A DNA stretch of 64,000 bases from Sphingomonas sp. JUb134 (GTDB lineage: Bacteria > Pseudomonadota > Alphaproteobacteria > Sphingomonadales > Sphingomonadaceae), in contig NZ_SLYP02000001.1 in assembly GCF_004341505.2 (NCBI RefSeq), positions 2,070,501 to 2,134,500 of the forward strand, given 5' to 3'. Position 1 is the stretch's first letter. Each line of letters begins with the position of its first letter. The position numbers and the translations under genes were made by a program. Positions 8,477 through 17,223 of this stretch are shown in pieces. Below the pieces are notes generated by a model. It saw only the letters and a program-made list of their open reading frames with translations, was not told the DNA's origin and searched no databases.

Positions 8477-9170
8477 GCCGATCGCGGGTCTGCAACGGAG
8501 GGCGCTGTGTTCGCCGCTCCGTCTCAACGGGGTGGACGAGCACGATCGGGCAGCGTTGACGGCGCCATCATGATCATACGCTTGGACCTGTTCGAAGCGA
8601 TCGCGCGTGATCTGCTGGTCAAGTTCGCACGGGCGGCGCGACGAGATGGCGTGCCGCCTGCAGGATGGTGCGACTATGTCGCCACGATCGAGGTGTGCGA
8701 CGCGCCGGTCGCCGACCCGCTGTCCGGGGGATTAGCAGCTGAAGCATCTTCTCCCTTCGGCGTCCTGACCTCATCGCCGCTGCGGCACATGTTGAAGCCG
8801 GCCGGCCTCAAGACCAGCGGCGTTCGTGTCGCGCGCTTGGGGGGGTGACATCCACGTCACCCCCGGGTGACGCCAGTGTCACCCGTAACAGAACACATAT
8901 ACTCTAATGATTTGCGGCCGGAGTGATCTCGGGGCAGCTTCAGTACACCGCATGGTCCAGGGCAACCGCCGCCGATGCGCCAAGGCTGTTCCGTTGATGG
9001 GGACCGGACGCGGGTTCGCCATGAGGCTGGACCTGCGGCTGCATCAATGTTGCGGTTGTCGCGCACGGTGAAGTACTGGGTCGCGCTGGATGGGACGCCT
9101 GCTCGTGCGACACGATCGCGGCTGCTTTTGCAAGCGCCTGTCGAGTGGTCGAGCGATAGCGACCAAGATC
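8477..9170. other. Gene-poor stretch with tandem palindromes and an orphan small frame
   Basis: A plus-strand frame from about 8570 to 8848 ('MIIRLDLFEAIARDLLVKFA' onward, 92 residues) is the only plausible coding candidate. It lacks a clear ribosome site and matches no family I know, so it is not called. Two tandem palindromes occupy 8842-8884. The rest, up to the point where the ancestral TIR reading frame would stop (9171), shows nothing recognisable. Confidence 0.4.
8842..8884. repeat. Tandem palindromes GGGTGAC-N6-GTCACCC
   Basis: The two units are 8842-8863 (GGGGTGAC, six bases, GTCACCCC) and 8865-8884 (GGGTGAC, six bases, GTCACCC). The arms are perfect and the centres lie about 22 bp apart, near two helical turns. 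This looks like a double operator for a dimeric regulator or two consecutive hairpins. No T-run follows, so simple termination is less likely. It lies between the c-di-GMP gene and the 3' end of the TIR gene. Confidence 0.55.
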
Positions 9171-10162
9171 CTATCGGATCCGGCTGCGCACGTGATCAAG
9201 GAAGCTCTCCCAGAGATATTCGGCAGCCCCTCCGGATCCATCACGTTTCTGGTTGAGCTCGTCGACCGAGCGTTGGCGGCAGTGAATGCGAGGCCGGTCT
9301 TGGTCTCCGTCAGGGACAGCCATTCGTTCATGGAGTTCCGCGTGCTCGCGGCGCCATCATAGCTGAGACAGAGGGCGTCCTGGAAGAAGTCGCCGCCATG
9401 CCAAATTCCGACCTGGCCCACCCGTTTACCCTCGAGGTAGACGCTGGCCGCGAACGACCGGCTGTCGATGCGCTCGAAGTCCGTCTCGATGCGGGGATCG
9501 GACGACTTCAGCTCGGCGAGTCGGGCTTCGAAGAGTGCGGCCGTGGCTGAGAAACCGGAACGAATGAAGCGGTCCCGATCAAGATCGGTGGGCTTCGTCC
9601 GGAGCTGCAGCAGTCCGCCCGTGGTGCGGGACGGCGTCATCGGCGGACTGAAGGCCGCGGCTCCTTCCGCTTGCGGGGCAGAAGGGCGTTCAGCCCGACC
9701 TCCCGCCGCAGGATTCCGGAGCATGTCCCGGATCGCACCCGCCGCATTGTCGAAGGCCGCATCCCGGTCGAGCCAGCTCGTCACCGGAAGGCCGTCCTTG
9801 GGCAGGGCGACGAAGTGCGACAGCGTCTGCCCCTCTCCCACGGGCACACCCTTCCACTGGCACGGACGCAGGATGACCGCGACCACGCGCGCGGTACCGG
9901 CTCGCTGCCGCGCGAAGGCGCGCATCATCTCCTGCTCGTAGCAGTATTCCGAGTGGATGAAGTCCGACGAGACGAGCAGGAGCACAAGGTCGGATGCCGC
10001 CAGCGCGGCCTGCACGGTAGGATCGAGGTGCTCCCCGGGACGAAGCATCGCGTCCTGCCAGACGTCGATCAGGCCCTCGCGCCGAAGCGGTGCCAGATGC
10101 CGCACGAACTGGTCCTTCAACTCCGTGTCGGCGTGCGTGTATGAGATGAAACCCGTGGTCAT
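9044..10162 (-). CDS. TIR-domain protein with probable C-terminal frameshift
   Basis: The N-terminal 140 residues are a TIR domain: 'TGFISYTHADTELKDQF', 'IDVWQDAMLRPGEHLD', 'ASDLVLLLVSSDFIHSEYC' and 'RVVAVILRPCQWKG'. Bacterial TIR domains commonly cleave NAD+ or make signalling nucleotides in antiphage systems. A second, unrecognised domain follows ('GFSATAALFEARLAELK', 'VGQVGIWHGGDFFQDALCLSYDG'). Near 9262-9271 the frame changes from sensible to Arg-rich sequence. One base shifted it continues 'VDELNQKRDGSGGAAEYLWE' and 'SFLDHVRSRIR' to a stop at 9171-9173. A single-base indel is therefore likely. In-frame starts at 10186 and 10198 are possible. It is divergent from the giant helicase (10282), sharing a short promoter gap. 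Confidence 0.8.
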   Translation of the reverse strand: MTTGFISYTHADTELKDQFVRHLAPLRREGLIDVWQDAMLRPGEHLDPTVQAALAASDLVLLLVSSDFIHSEYCYEQEMMRAFARQRAGTARVVAVILRPCQWKGVPVGEGQTLSHFVALPKDGLPVTSWLDRDAAFDNAAGAIRDMLRNPAAGGRAERPSAPQAEGAAAFSPPMTPSRTTGGLLQLRTKPTDLDRDRFIRSGFSATAALFEARLAELKSSDPRIETDFERIDSRSFAASVYLEGKRVGQVGIWHGGDFFQDALCLSYDGAASTRNSMNEWLSLTETKTGLAFTAANARSTSSTRNVMDPEGLPNISGRASLITCAAGSDRILVAIARPLDRRLQKQPRSCRTSRRPIQRDPVLHRARQPQH

Positions 10163-10281
10163 GTGCTCGGCGTAACCTCGCGCCATGTCGAAATCCATGG
10201 CACATCTGGTTCGTTTTTTGCGTCCGATCGTCTGGACTTGCGCCGGACTGCTCCGCAGGATGCCATCAGGGGGAGAGTTCG

Positions 10282-13200
10282 ATGGCCACCAATTCCATTC
10301 CGCAACCTGACGTCGAGACCACGTCGGTGTTTCAGAGCAACCTGCCGATCGCGGAGAAGCTCGACCGTGCGCGGATGGAGCTTCTCGACCTGTCCGCCCG
10401 CAACCGGCTGCTCAACATGCCGCGCTCGTCAAAGGGTGCACGGTCGATCGAGATTGTCGACGAGCGGAGTTCCGAGGTGTTCCGCCTCTTGGTGCGCGAA
10501 GGCAAGGTATTCACCTTCGTCGCCGGCAAGGCGGCCAGAAAGGGCGATGAACTCGAGACTCCCGATGTCGAGGCGGACGAGATCGTCGATCTCGCTCAGC
10601 CAGAGGACGACGTTGAGGACGATCGCGGCGTGTTCACTCGACATGCCGACACCCGGCTCCAGACCCGCTTGACGCCGAAGGGGCTACAGAAGCGCCTGCT
10701 CGAGCTCTATTTCGACGCACGCACGCTGGAGGAGGAGCAGGGCGTCAACATCCTGTACCTGACCTTGGGATCCCTGAGATGGATCGATCCCTCGAACGCG
10801 GCGAACGTCCGCTTCGCACCGCTGCTGCTCATACCCGTCTCGCTTGAACGCGGAAACGCTGGCGAGAAGTTCAAGCTGCGTGCACGACCCGAGGAATTTG
10901 CCTCCAACCTGTCGCTCGAGGCCTACCTCGACCGCGTTCACGGCATCCGTCTGCCGGCATTCGAGGCGAACGAGGGCCTGGATCCCATCGGCTACATGGA
11001 CGAGGTCGCCGATGCCGTCGCGGCGAAATCCGACTGGACGGTGCAGCACGACGACATCGCGCTCGGGTTCTTCTCGTTTGCCAAGTTCCTGATGTACCGT
11101 GATCTCGACCCGGCGAACTGGCCGCAGGAGATGCGCATCAGCGAACGTCCGTTGATACGCGGACTGCTCGCAGACGGGTTCGACAGCGCCGAGGGAATGA
11201 TCCCCGAGGATGCCAGGATTGATCCCTTCATTCCGCCAGCCGATATGCTGCACATCGTCGACAGCGACAGCAGCCAGGCGCTCGCGGTGCACGAGGTCCG
11301 TCGCGGGCGCGACATGGTGATCCAGGGTCCCCCCGGTACCGGCAAGAGCCAGACGATCGCGAACATCGTCGCCGCGGCGGTCGCCGACGGCAGGACGGTT
11401 CTCTTCGTCGCCGAGAAGATGGCGGCGCTCGAGGTCGTCAAGCGGCGGCTCGACGCCACGGGCGTGGGAGACGCATGTCTCGAACTGCACAGCAACAAGG
11501 CGAACAAGCGCGCTCTGCTCGACGAATTGCGCCGGACGTGGGAGCTCGGTGCGCCCAAGGGCGGCGACCCCGGGACCCTGCACGCGCGGTTGACCGAGGC
11601 GCGTGACCGCCTGAACGATCACGCCGTGCGGATGCACCGACCGCACCCCGACAACGGACTTACGCCGTATCAGGTCATCGGGCAGCTGGTCAGGCTCCGT
11701 CTCGATGGCGAACAGCCGAACGACGTCGCGCTGGAAGCGCCCGCGTCATGGTCCATGGATGCGTATGCGGAGCGGCACGCCGTCCTCTCCGAGCTCGTCG
11801 ACAGGGTCGCAGCGATCGGGCGTCCGGACGATCATGTCTGGCGGGGCGTTAGGCTAGCGGGCGTCACTCCGATGGAGACCGAGCGCTTCCTCGCCCGCTT
11901 CGCGGCGTTGGCGCCGCGGCTGGACCGCCTGGAGGCCGATGCGACGGCGCTCGCCACCATGATGGAGCAGGAGCCGCCGACCGGTTCTGCCGCCATCGGC
12001 GACCTGATCCGGCTGGCTGCACGCCTGGAGGGAGCACCTACGCTCGCGCCCAATGCCCTCGGAACGACGGCGTGGGACGAGCGCTTTGCCGAGATCGTCT
12101 CGCTTCTCCACGAAGGTGAACGGCATGCGCTGCTGAGGGAGAAGCTGGCGCCGCACTTCGTCGACGCGGCATGGAAGACCGACGTGGAGGGTCAACGCGG
12201 TATGCTGGCGCGGCTGCCCACGTCCTTCTCGCCCGACGCCTTCCGGCGCCTTTCCGAACTGTCGGACAGGCTTCCCCGCTTGCGGGATGAGGCCGAGGGG
12301 CTCGCGCGGTCCATGGGGCGCGAGCCGCCGGGCACCTTCGTGGATGTCCGGCGCCTCCTGGCCATCGGCGAGCGGGTAGTGGCGGCTCCGGACGCCAGCC
12401 CAGAAGCCTTCGCGGCCGATCTATGGGACAGCGGGGTGGAGCGGGCCGCCGATCTGACGCAGACCGTCGAGCGTCTCGAAGGCGCTCGTGCGGTGATCGG
12501 GACGGGATTGTCCGACGCAGCCTGGTCGATGGATCTCGCGGCTACGCGTGCGACGCTCGCCTCCCACGGCACCGGCGTGTTCAGGTTCCTGAGCGGGGAG
12601 TGGCGCAAGGCGAACCGCCTCGTACGGACCGTCCTTTCAGACCCGAGCCAGCCGCTCGATTCGACGCTCGCCCAGCTCGACGCCCTCGCTCAGGGGCAGG
12701 CCGCCAAGCGCGTCATCGAGAACGACGAGGCCTTTGGACGTAGCGCGTTCGGTGGCGACTGGCGTGGCGACCGCAGTTCGTCGACGTCGCTCACTGCACT
12801 TGTCGAATGGATGCGGTCGCTGAAGGGGTTGGGTGCGGAACCGCGCATCGTAGCCGCCAACCGTCCGGATCGGGACGTGATCTCGGCCCGAATGATCCGC
12901 GTCGACGCGCTGCTGAATGAGGTTTCGCCGCTCGTCGAGCTCCTGTGGGACGAGCTTCCGTCCCGCGACCTGCTGTTCGGAGATGCACCCACGGCTATGC
13001 GCGCCGACACGTCGCCTCTGATCGATGTGATCGCGGACTTTCACCACGCAGATCGCGCGACGGCCGCCATCGCTGCCGAGGTCCCTGCGGATCTGTCGAT
13101 CCGCCTGGCGGCGTTGCGCGACCTCGCGGAGGGCCAGCGACTGGCGACGGTGCTGTCGGTAGGCGCACCCTTGGGGGCCGAGGCCTTCGGCGGAGAGTGG

Positions 13201-15897
13201 CTTGGCGAGGCGTCGGACTGGGCGGCGCTTCGCACCGTTTCGACATGGATCGACGACAATCGCGACATTCGTCTGCTTGCCTCGCGGGTAGCGGATCGCA
13301 CGACGTTGGCACGGGATGCCGGGGTCCTCGCACGAGACGACGCGGCCTCTGCGACCGATCTCGAACGCCTCTTGGGCGAACTTCGAATGGACGTGTCCGT
13401 CGGACTCGGGATGCCGGATGCGCGGGCCGCTTCCTTTACGTTGCTGCGTGAGCGCATCGGTGAGTGGTCGACGGGCGGTGAGCAGTTGTCGAATTGGGTC
13501 GCATACCGCGATCGCGCCGATCGGGCCCGTGCGCTGGGCTGCGGCGACGTCGTCGCCCGGCTGGAGGACGGCCGGCTCGGGACGGCTGCGGTCATCCCTG
13601 CGTTCGAGATGGCCTACTTCGAGGCCGTGCATGCGGATCTGGTCCGGCGGGACCCGGAACTCGGTCGCTTCGATGGTACGCTCCACGGTCGGCTCGCGCG
13701 CGAGTTCGCGGACCTCGACCGGCAGCGCATCGCGTCCGCCAGCGTCGAGGTGGTGCGCGCGCACCACGGTCGCGTCCCGTCGCGCGATGGCGGTGCCGTG
13801 GGGCCGCTCGGCACGTTGCGTGCCGAGATGCAGAAGAAGCGCGGGCACATGCCGATCCGCAGGCTGATGGAGAAGGCGGGACCCGCGGTGCAGGCCCTCA
13901 AGCCCGTCTTCATGATGAGCCCGCTGTCGGTGGCGCAGTTCCTGGCACCGGGCGCCTTCGAATTCGATCTGCTTGTCATGGACGAGGCGAGCCAGATCCA
14001 GCCGGTCGATGCGCTTGGCGCCGTCGCTCGCGCCAAGCAGGTGGTCGTGGTCGGCGATCCGAAGCAGCTGCCGCCTACCGCCTTCTTCTCGAAGATGACC
14101 GGGAACGGCGACGAGACGGACGACGACGATGGCGGCCGGGTGGGCGACATCGAGAGCATCCTCGGCCTGTTCACGGCCCGTGGCCTGCCGATGCGGATGC
14201 TGCGCTGGCATTACCGAAGCCGCCACCAGTCGCTGATCGCGGTCAGCAACCGGCAGTTCTACGAGAGCAAGCTCTTCATCGTCCCAAGCCCCTATACCGC
14301 GGAGGCGGGCATGGGCCTGCGCTTCCACCACATCCCGCATGGTCTGTTCGACGCAGGTGGCACCCGCACGAACCAGGTCGAGGCGAGGATCGTGGCCCAG
14401 GCCATCGTCGCGCATGCCCGCGAGCATCCGGAGCTGTCGCTCGGAGTCGCTGCATTCTCGGCGGCGCAGCGGCGCGCCATCCTGGATCAGCTGGAGGTGC
14501 TGCGCCGGGCGTTGCCGCCCGAGACCGAAGCGTTCTTCCAAGCGCATCATGCCGAGCCGTTCTTCGTCAAGAACCTGGAGAACGTGCAGGGCGACGAGCG
14601 GGACGTCATCCTCATCTCGGTGGGCTACGGGCCGACTACGCCGGGCGGACGGGTGCCGATGCGCTTTGGGCCGCTGGGATCGGAGGGGGGCGAACGCCGC
14701 CTGAACGTCCTGATCAGCCGCGCCAAGCAGCGGTGCGAGGTCTTTGCTTCGATGACCGACGAGGACATCGATCCGGACTTCGCTCAGACCCGCAAGGGCG
14801 TCTTCGCCTTCCGCCTCTTCCTGCACTTCGCCCGCACCGGCCGGATGACGATGGCCGAGAGCACGGGTCGCGACCACGACAGCGTGTTCGAGGAGCAGGT
14901 CGCAAAGGCGCTGCAGTCACGCGGCTACCAGGTTCACAGGCAGGTGGGCCTCGCCGGATTCTTCATCGATCTCGCCGTCGCGGACGCCGAGCGGCCGGGC
15001 AGGTATCTGCTCGGCATCGAATGCGACGGCGCGTCCTATCACGACGCCCGATCCGCGCGCGATCGCGATCGGCTTCGGCAGTCCGTGCTGGAGAGCCATG
15101 GCTGGACCATCCATCGCGTCTGGAGCACCGATTGGTTCCAGCGGCCGAACGAGCAGCTCGACCTGATCGTCGCCCGGATCGAAGCGGCCAAGGCGGAGCA
15201 GGATGCAGAGGCGAGCAAGCGCGACTTCCGGGCGGTGCCGCTGGAGATCCTCAGCGTCGAACGTGAGGATGGGACAGAGATCGGACTCGCCCGCGCGGAC
15301 GAACCCGCGGGTTTCGCGCACTCGAACTTGTACGTGGAGGCGGTGCTGACCAGACCTCCCCATGCGGTGATGGAACTGCACGACGTGCCGACCGGGACGT
15401 TGGCAGCGCTGGTAGAGGAGGCGGTGCGCATCGAAGGACCAGTCCATATCGACGAGGTCGTGGAGCGCATCCGCTCGGCATGGGGCCTGAAGCGTGCGGG
15501 TGGCCGCATCCAGCAGGCGATCGCCGCTGCGGTACAAGCGGCGGTCGGAGCAGGTCGTGTGGAGCGTACAGGCTCGTTCCTATCCTTCGCCGGCGGCGCT
15601 GTGATCGTCCGTGAAAGGCGCGCGGCGGTCTCGTCGACGCTGCGTCGGGCCGATCGACTTCCGCCGGCGGAGATCGCGGTTGCGATCGTCGAAGTCGTGC
15701 GGGTCAACCTGGGCGCGACCCGCGATCAGATCCTGCAAGCGGTATCGAGGGCGTTCGGCATCAAAGCCACCAGTTCGGCGGTTCGCGGAGTTATCGAAGG
15801 CGAGATCGCCCGTGCTTCGTCGAGTGGTGAGCTTGTCATGCAGGGTGGGATGTTCGTCCTGGGACAGCAGGCGAACACACCTTCGTCAGCAAGCTGA
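10282..15897 (+). CDS. Giant DUF4011 SF1 helicase with Vsr-like nuclease and DUF3320
   Basis: A 1871-residue protein with ATG after GGGGAGAG. The order is DUF4011 at about 25-215 ('MELLDLSARNRLLNMPRSS'), then an SF1 helicase split by a long helical insert. Walker A is 'IQGPPGTGKSQT' near residue 350, motif II 'LVMDEASQIQP' near 1232, then 'VVVGDPKQLPPTAFF', 'WHYRSRHQSLI', 'ENVQGDERDVILIS' and 'RLNVLISRAKQR'. A PD-(D/E)xK/Vsr-like domain spans about 1533-1625 ('GFFIDLAV', 'LGIECDGASYHDARSARDRD', 'GWTIHRVWSTDWF'), followed by DUF3320 near 1700-1755. This DUF4011-helicase-Vsr layout is known among antiphage candidates (I recall the name Hhe). All helicase and nuclease signatures look intact, so unwinding coupled to DNA cleavage is the likely action. 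The TIR gene is the immediate divergent neighbour. Confidence 0.9.
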   Translation: MATNSIPQPDVETTSVFQSNLPIAEKLDRARMELLDLSARNRLLNMPRSSKGARSIEIVDERSSEVFRLLVREGKVFTFVAGKAARKGDELETPDVEADEIVDLAQPEDDVEDDRGVFTRHADTRLQTRLTPKGLQKRLLELYFDARTLEEEQGVNILYLTLGSLRWIDPSNAANVRFAPLLLIPVSLERGNAGEKFKLRARPEEFASNLSLEAYLDRVHGIRLPAFEANEGLDPIGYMDEVADAVAAKSDWTVQHDDIALGFFSFAKFLMYRDLDPANWPQEMRISERPLIRGLLADGFDSAEGMIPEDARIDPFIPPADMLHIVDSDSSQALAVHEVRRGRDMVIQGPPGTGKSQTIANIVAAAVADGRTVLFVAEKMAALEVVKRRLDATGVGDACLELHSNKANKRALLDELRRTWELGAPKGGDPGTLHARLTEARDRLNDHAVRMHRPHPDNGLTPYQVIGQLVRLRLDGEQPNDVALEAPASWSMDAYAERHAVLSELVDRVAAIGRPDDHVWRGVRLAGVTPMETERFLARFAALAPRLDRLEADATALATMMEQEPPTGSAAIGDLIRLAARLEGAPTLAPNALGTTAWDERFAEIVSLLHEGERHALLREKLAPHFVDAAWKTDVEGQRGMLARLPTSFSPDAFRRLSELSDRLPRLRDEAEGLARSMGREPPGTFVDVRRLLAIGERVVAAPDASPEAFAADLWDSGVERAADLTQTVERLEGARAVIGTGLSDAAWSMDLAATRATLASHGTGVFRFLSGEWRKANRLVRTVLSDPSQPLDSTLAQLDALAQGQAAKRVIENDEAFGRSAFGGDWRGDRSSSTSLTALVEWMRSLKGLGAEPRIVAANRPDRDVISARMIRVDALLNEVSPLVELLWDELPSRDLLFGDAPTAMRADTSPLIDVIADFHHADRATAAIAAEVPADLSIRLAALRDLAEGQRLATVLSVGAPLGAEAFGGEWLGEASDWAALRTVSTWIDDNRDIRLLASRVADRTTLARDAGVLARDDAASATDLERLLGELRMDVSVGLGMPDARAASFTLLRERIGEWSTGGEQLSNWVAYRDRADRARALGCGDVVARLEDGRLGTAAVIPAFEMAYFEAVHADLVRRDPELGRFDGTLHGRLAREFADLDRQRIASASVEVVRAHHGRVPSRDGGAVGPLGTLRAEMQKKRGHMPIRRLMEKAGPAVQALKPVFMMSPLSVAQFLAPGAFEFDLLVMDEASQIQPVDALGAVARAKQVVVVGDPKQLPPTAFFSKMTGNGDETDDDDGGRVGDIESILGLFTARGLPMRMLRWHYRSRHQSLIAVSNRQFYESKLFIVPSPYTAEAGMGLRFHHIPHGLFDAGGTRTNQVEARIVAQAIVAHAREHPELSLGVAAFSAAQRRAILDQLEVLRRALPPETEAFFQAHHAEPFFVKNLENVQGDERDVILISVGYGPTTPGGRVPMRFGPLGSEGGERRLNVLISRAKQRCEVFASMTDEDIDPDFAQTRKGVFAFRLFLHFARTGRMTMAESTGRDHDSVFEEQVAKALQSRGYQVHRQVGLAGFFIDLAVADAERPGRYLLGIECDGASYHDARSARDRDRLRQSVLESHGWTIHRVWSTDWFQRPNEQLDLIVARIEAAKAEQDAEASKRDFRAVPLEILSVEREDGTEIGLARADEPAGFAHSNLYVEAVLTRPPHAVMELHDVPTGTLAALVEEAVRIEGPVHIDEVVERIRSAWGLKRAGGRIQQAIAAAVQAAVGAGRVERTGSFLSFAGGAVIVRERRAAVSSTLRRADRLPPAEIAVAIVEVVRVNLGATRDQILQAVSRAFGIKATSSAVRGVIEGEIARASSSGELVMQGGMFVLGQQANTPSSAS

Positions 15898-16063
15898 TCA
15901 AGGCGGCCTCCACGATCGTGACGTCGGTGAACACCTGCATTGGACCGTGAGTGCGAGTGCGTCGCTCCGCTCCGAGATTAGTAGTGGGCCCTCCCGTGGG
16001 CGGAGGATACCGGCCGGACAAGGCGGGAAGGTGAGCAGCGGCCCAGCGTCAGGCACGATCGCA

Positions 16064-16528
16064 CTATCCGGCCGGACCGATCAGGGAATCGCGGAGTTGC
16101 ACCATCTCTTCAAAGTAGCGGTCTCCTCCGGCGAAGTGCTCGGCGAAGGTGTCCCGAGGTTTGGGCGCGGGCTGCACCGGAGCGGGTTCGGGCGGGGTCC
16201 AGCCGGGCGGCGGGGGCGGTGGCGGCGGCGGTCCGAAGCACTCATACACTGTATGCCGATCTCTCGCGGCACGATCGGCGACGGCCTTCTCGTAGTCTTG
16301 CTTCAGCGGCGTGCCGTGCAGAGACCGGGCGAAGGCGCGGTCTCGATCGCCGCGGGCGGTGACATAGGCCTGCACTTCATCAGGTGCGCAGTGCGGGACG
16401 ACGAACAACTGATATTCGTCTACCGCCTTGCGGAAGGCTGCACGTCCTTCCGACGATAAGGGCTGCCGCGCCGCTGCTTGCTGCGAAAGAAGCAGACATA
16501 CTAACGCTGCCGTGACGCGAACTCTCAT
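16064..16528 (-). CDS. Secreted proline-rich small protein
   Basis: A 154-residue protein. The ATG at 16528 is preceded by GACGAGG and opens a classical signal peptide ('MRVRVTAALVCLLLSQQAAA'). The mature part is charged and contains an uninterrupted run of nine prolines, with more Pro in 'GWTPPEPAPVQPAPKPRD'. No domain is recognised. It probably acts in the periplasm or envelope. It is convergent with the helicase gene, with 166 bases between the stops. Confidence 0.6.
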   Translation of the reverse strand: MRVRVTAALVCLLLSQQAAARQPLSSEGRAAFRKAVDEYQLFVVPHCAPDEVQAYVTARGDRDRAFARSLHGTPLKQDYEKAVADRAARDRHTVYECFGPPPPPPPPPGWTPPEPAPVQPAPKPRDTFAEHFAGGDRYFEEMVQLRDSLIGPAG

Positions 16529-16645
16529 TCTGACCTCGTCCTTCGAAGGGACCACTTCGCCGCGGTGCGGCAAATGCGGTAATCGGCCCCACCGATTCGT
16601 GCCAAATCCGATGCGGCTGTCCGGACGCGATGCTGCCGTGGAAGA

Positions 16646-17116
16646 CTACGACGCGTCCAGCGATGTCGCCGCTACGATCGTACGAAATTCGCCGACGATA
16701 TCGGGATGTCGCGATTCTAAGTAGGCAGCGACATTGCCGTTGTCGATCAGCCGTCCGAGGTAGCGTGAGGCAAGGACGAGCTGCAGCACGTCGTCACCGA
16801 ACGTCGCTTCGATACCGCGATAGTCCTGGCTCAGCTTCTCGAGTTCACGTTCCATTCTGGCCATCTGCTCGGTCGTGACGCCGGCTATGACCTTGGGCCG
16901 GTCGGGCTTGACCAGATCGTCCTGCCGGGTCGCTGCGAGTATTGCCTTGGCGTAGCTGAGGGTGAAGTTGTTCATTGACGCCATCAGCTCGGCCGTCTCC
17001 ACCTGCCGATAGTCCTTCATTCGGCGCAAGGTATCGAAAATCTGTGGATTCACCGATCGGTCCTTGAGTATCTCGACCGCATCGGCAGCTATTCCATCCA
17101 GCATGTTGCGCCGACT
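16646..17116 (-). pseudogene. RepB-family partition protein remnant, 5' cut by IS21
   Basis: The visible 155 residues match the C-terminal domain of plasmid RepB/ParB-like proteins: 'LDGIAADAVEILKDRSVNP', 'FDTLRRMKDYRQVETAELM', 'MNNFTLSYAKAILAATRQDD', 'GVTTEQMARMERELEKL' and 'VASRYLGRLIDNGNVAAYLE'-like endings. The N-terminal nuclease-like and HTH parts are missing because the IS21 element begins at 17117. Nine extra residues could be read from within the IS, or translation could restart at ATG 17104. I found no continuation beyond the far side of the IS. Its presence hints that part of the cargo once belonged to a plasmid. Confidence 0.75.
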
Positions 17117-17223
17117 GTGAAGGGCGGTGACAAACCAGGCCACAGGACCGCCGGCGCAGTGCCGTCGGGGGCGGAGTAAAATCCGGCCAGTTGGTAAGCT
17201 GCTCCCTTTGCGGAGCGGCGGGG

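Noticed and set aside
12637..14877. A 746-codon minus-strand open frame inside the giant helicase gene
   Set aside because: Low-complexity charged translation without motifs, while the plus strand encodes conserved helicase motifs across the same bases.
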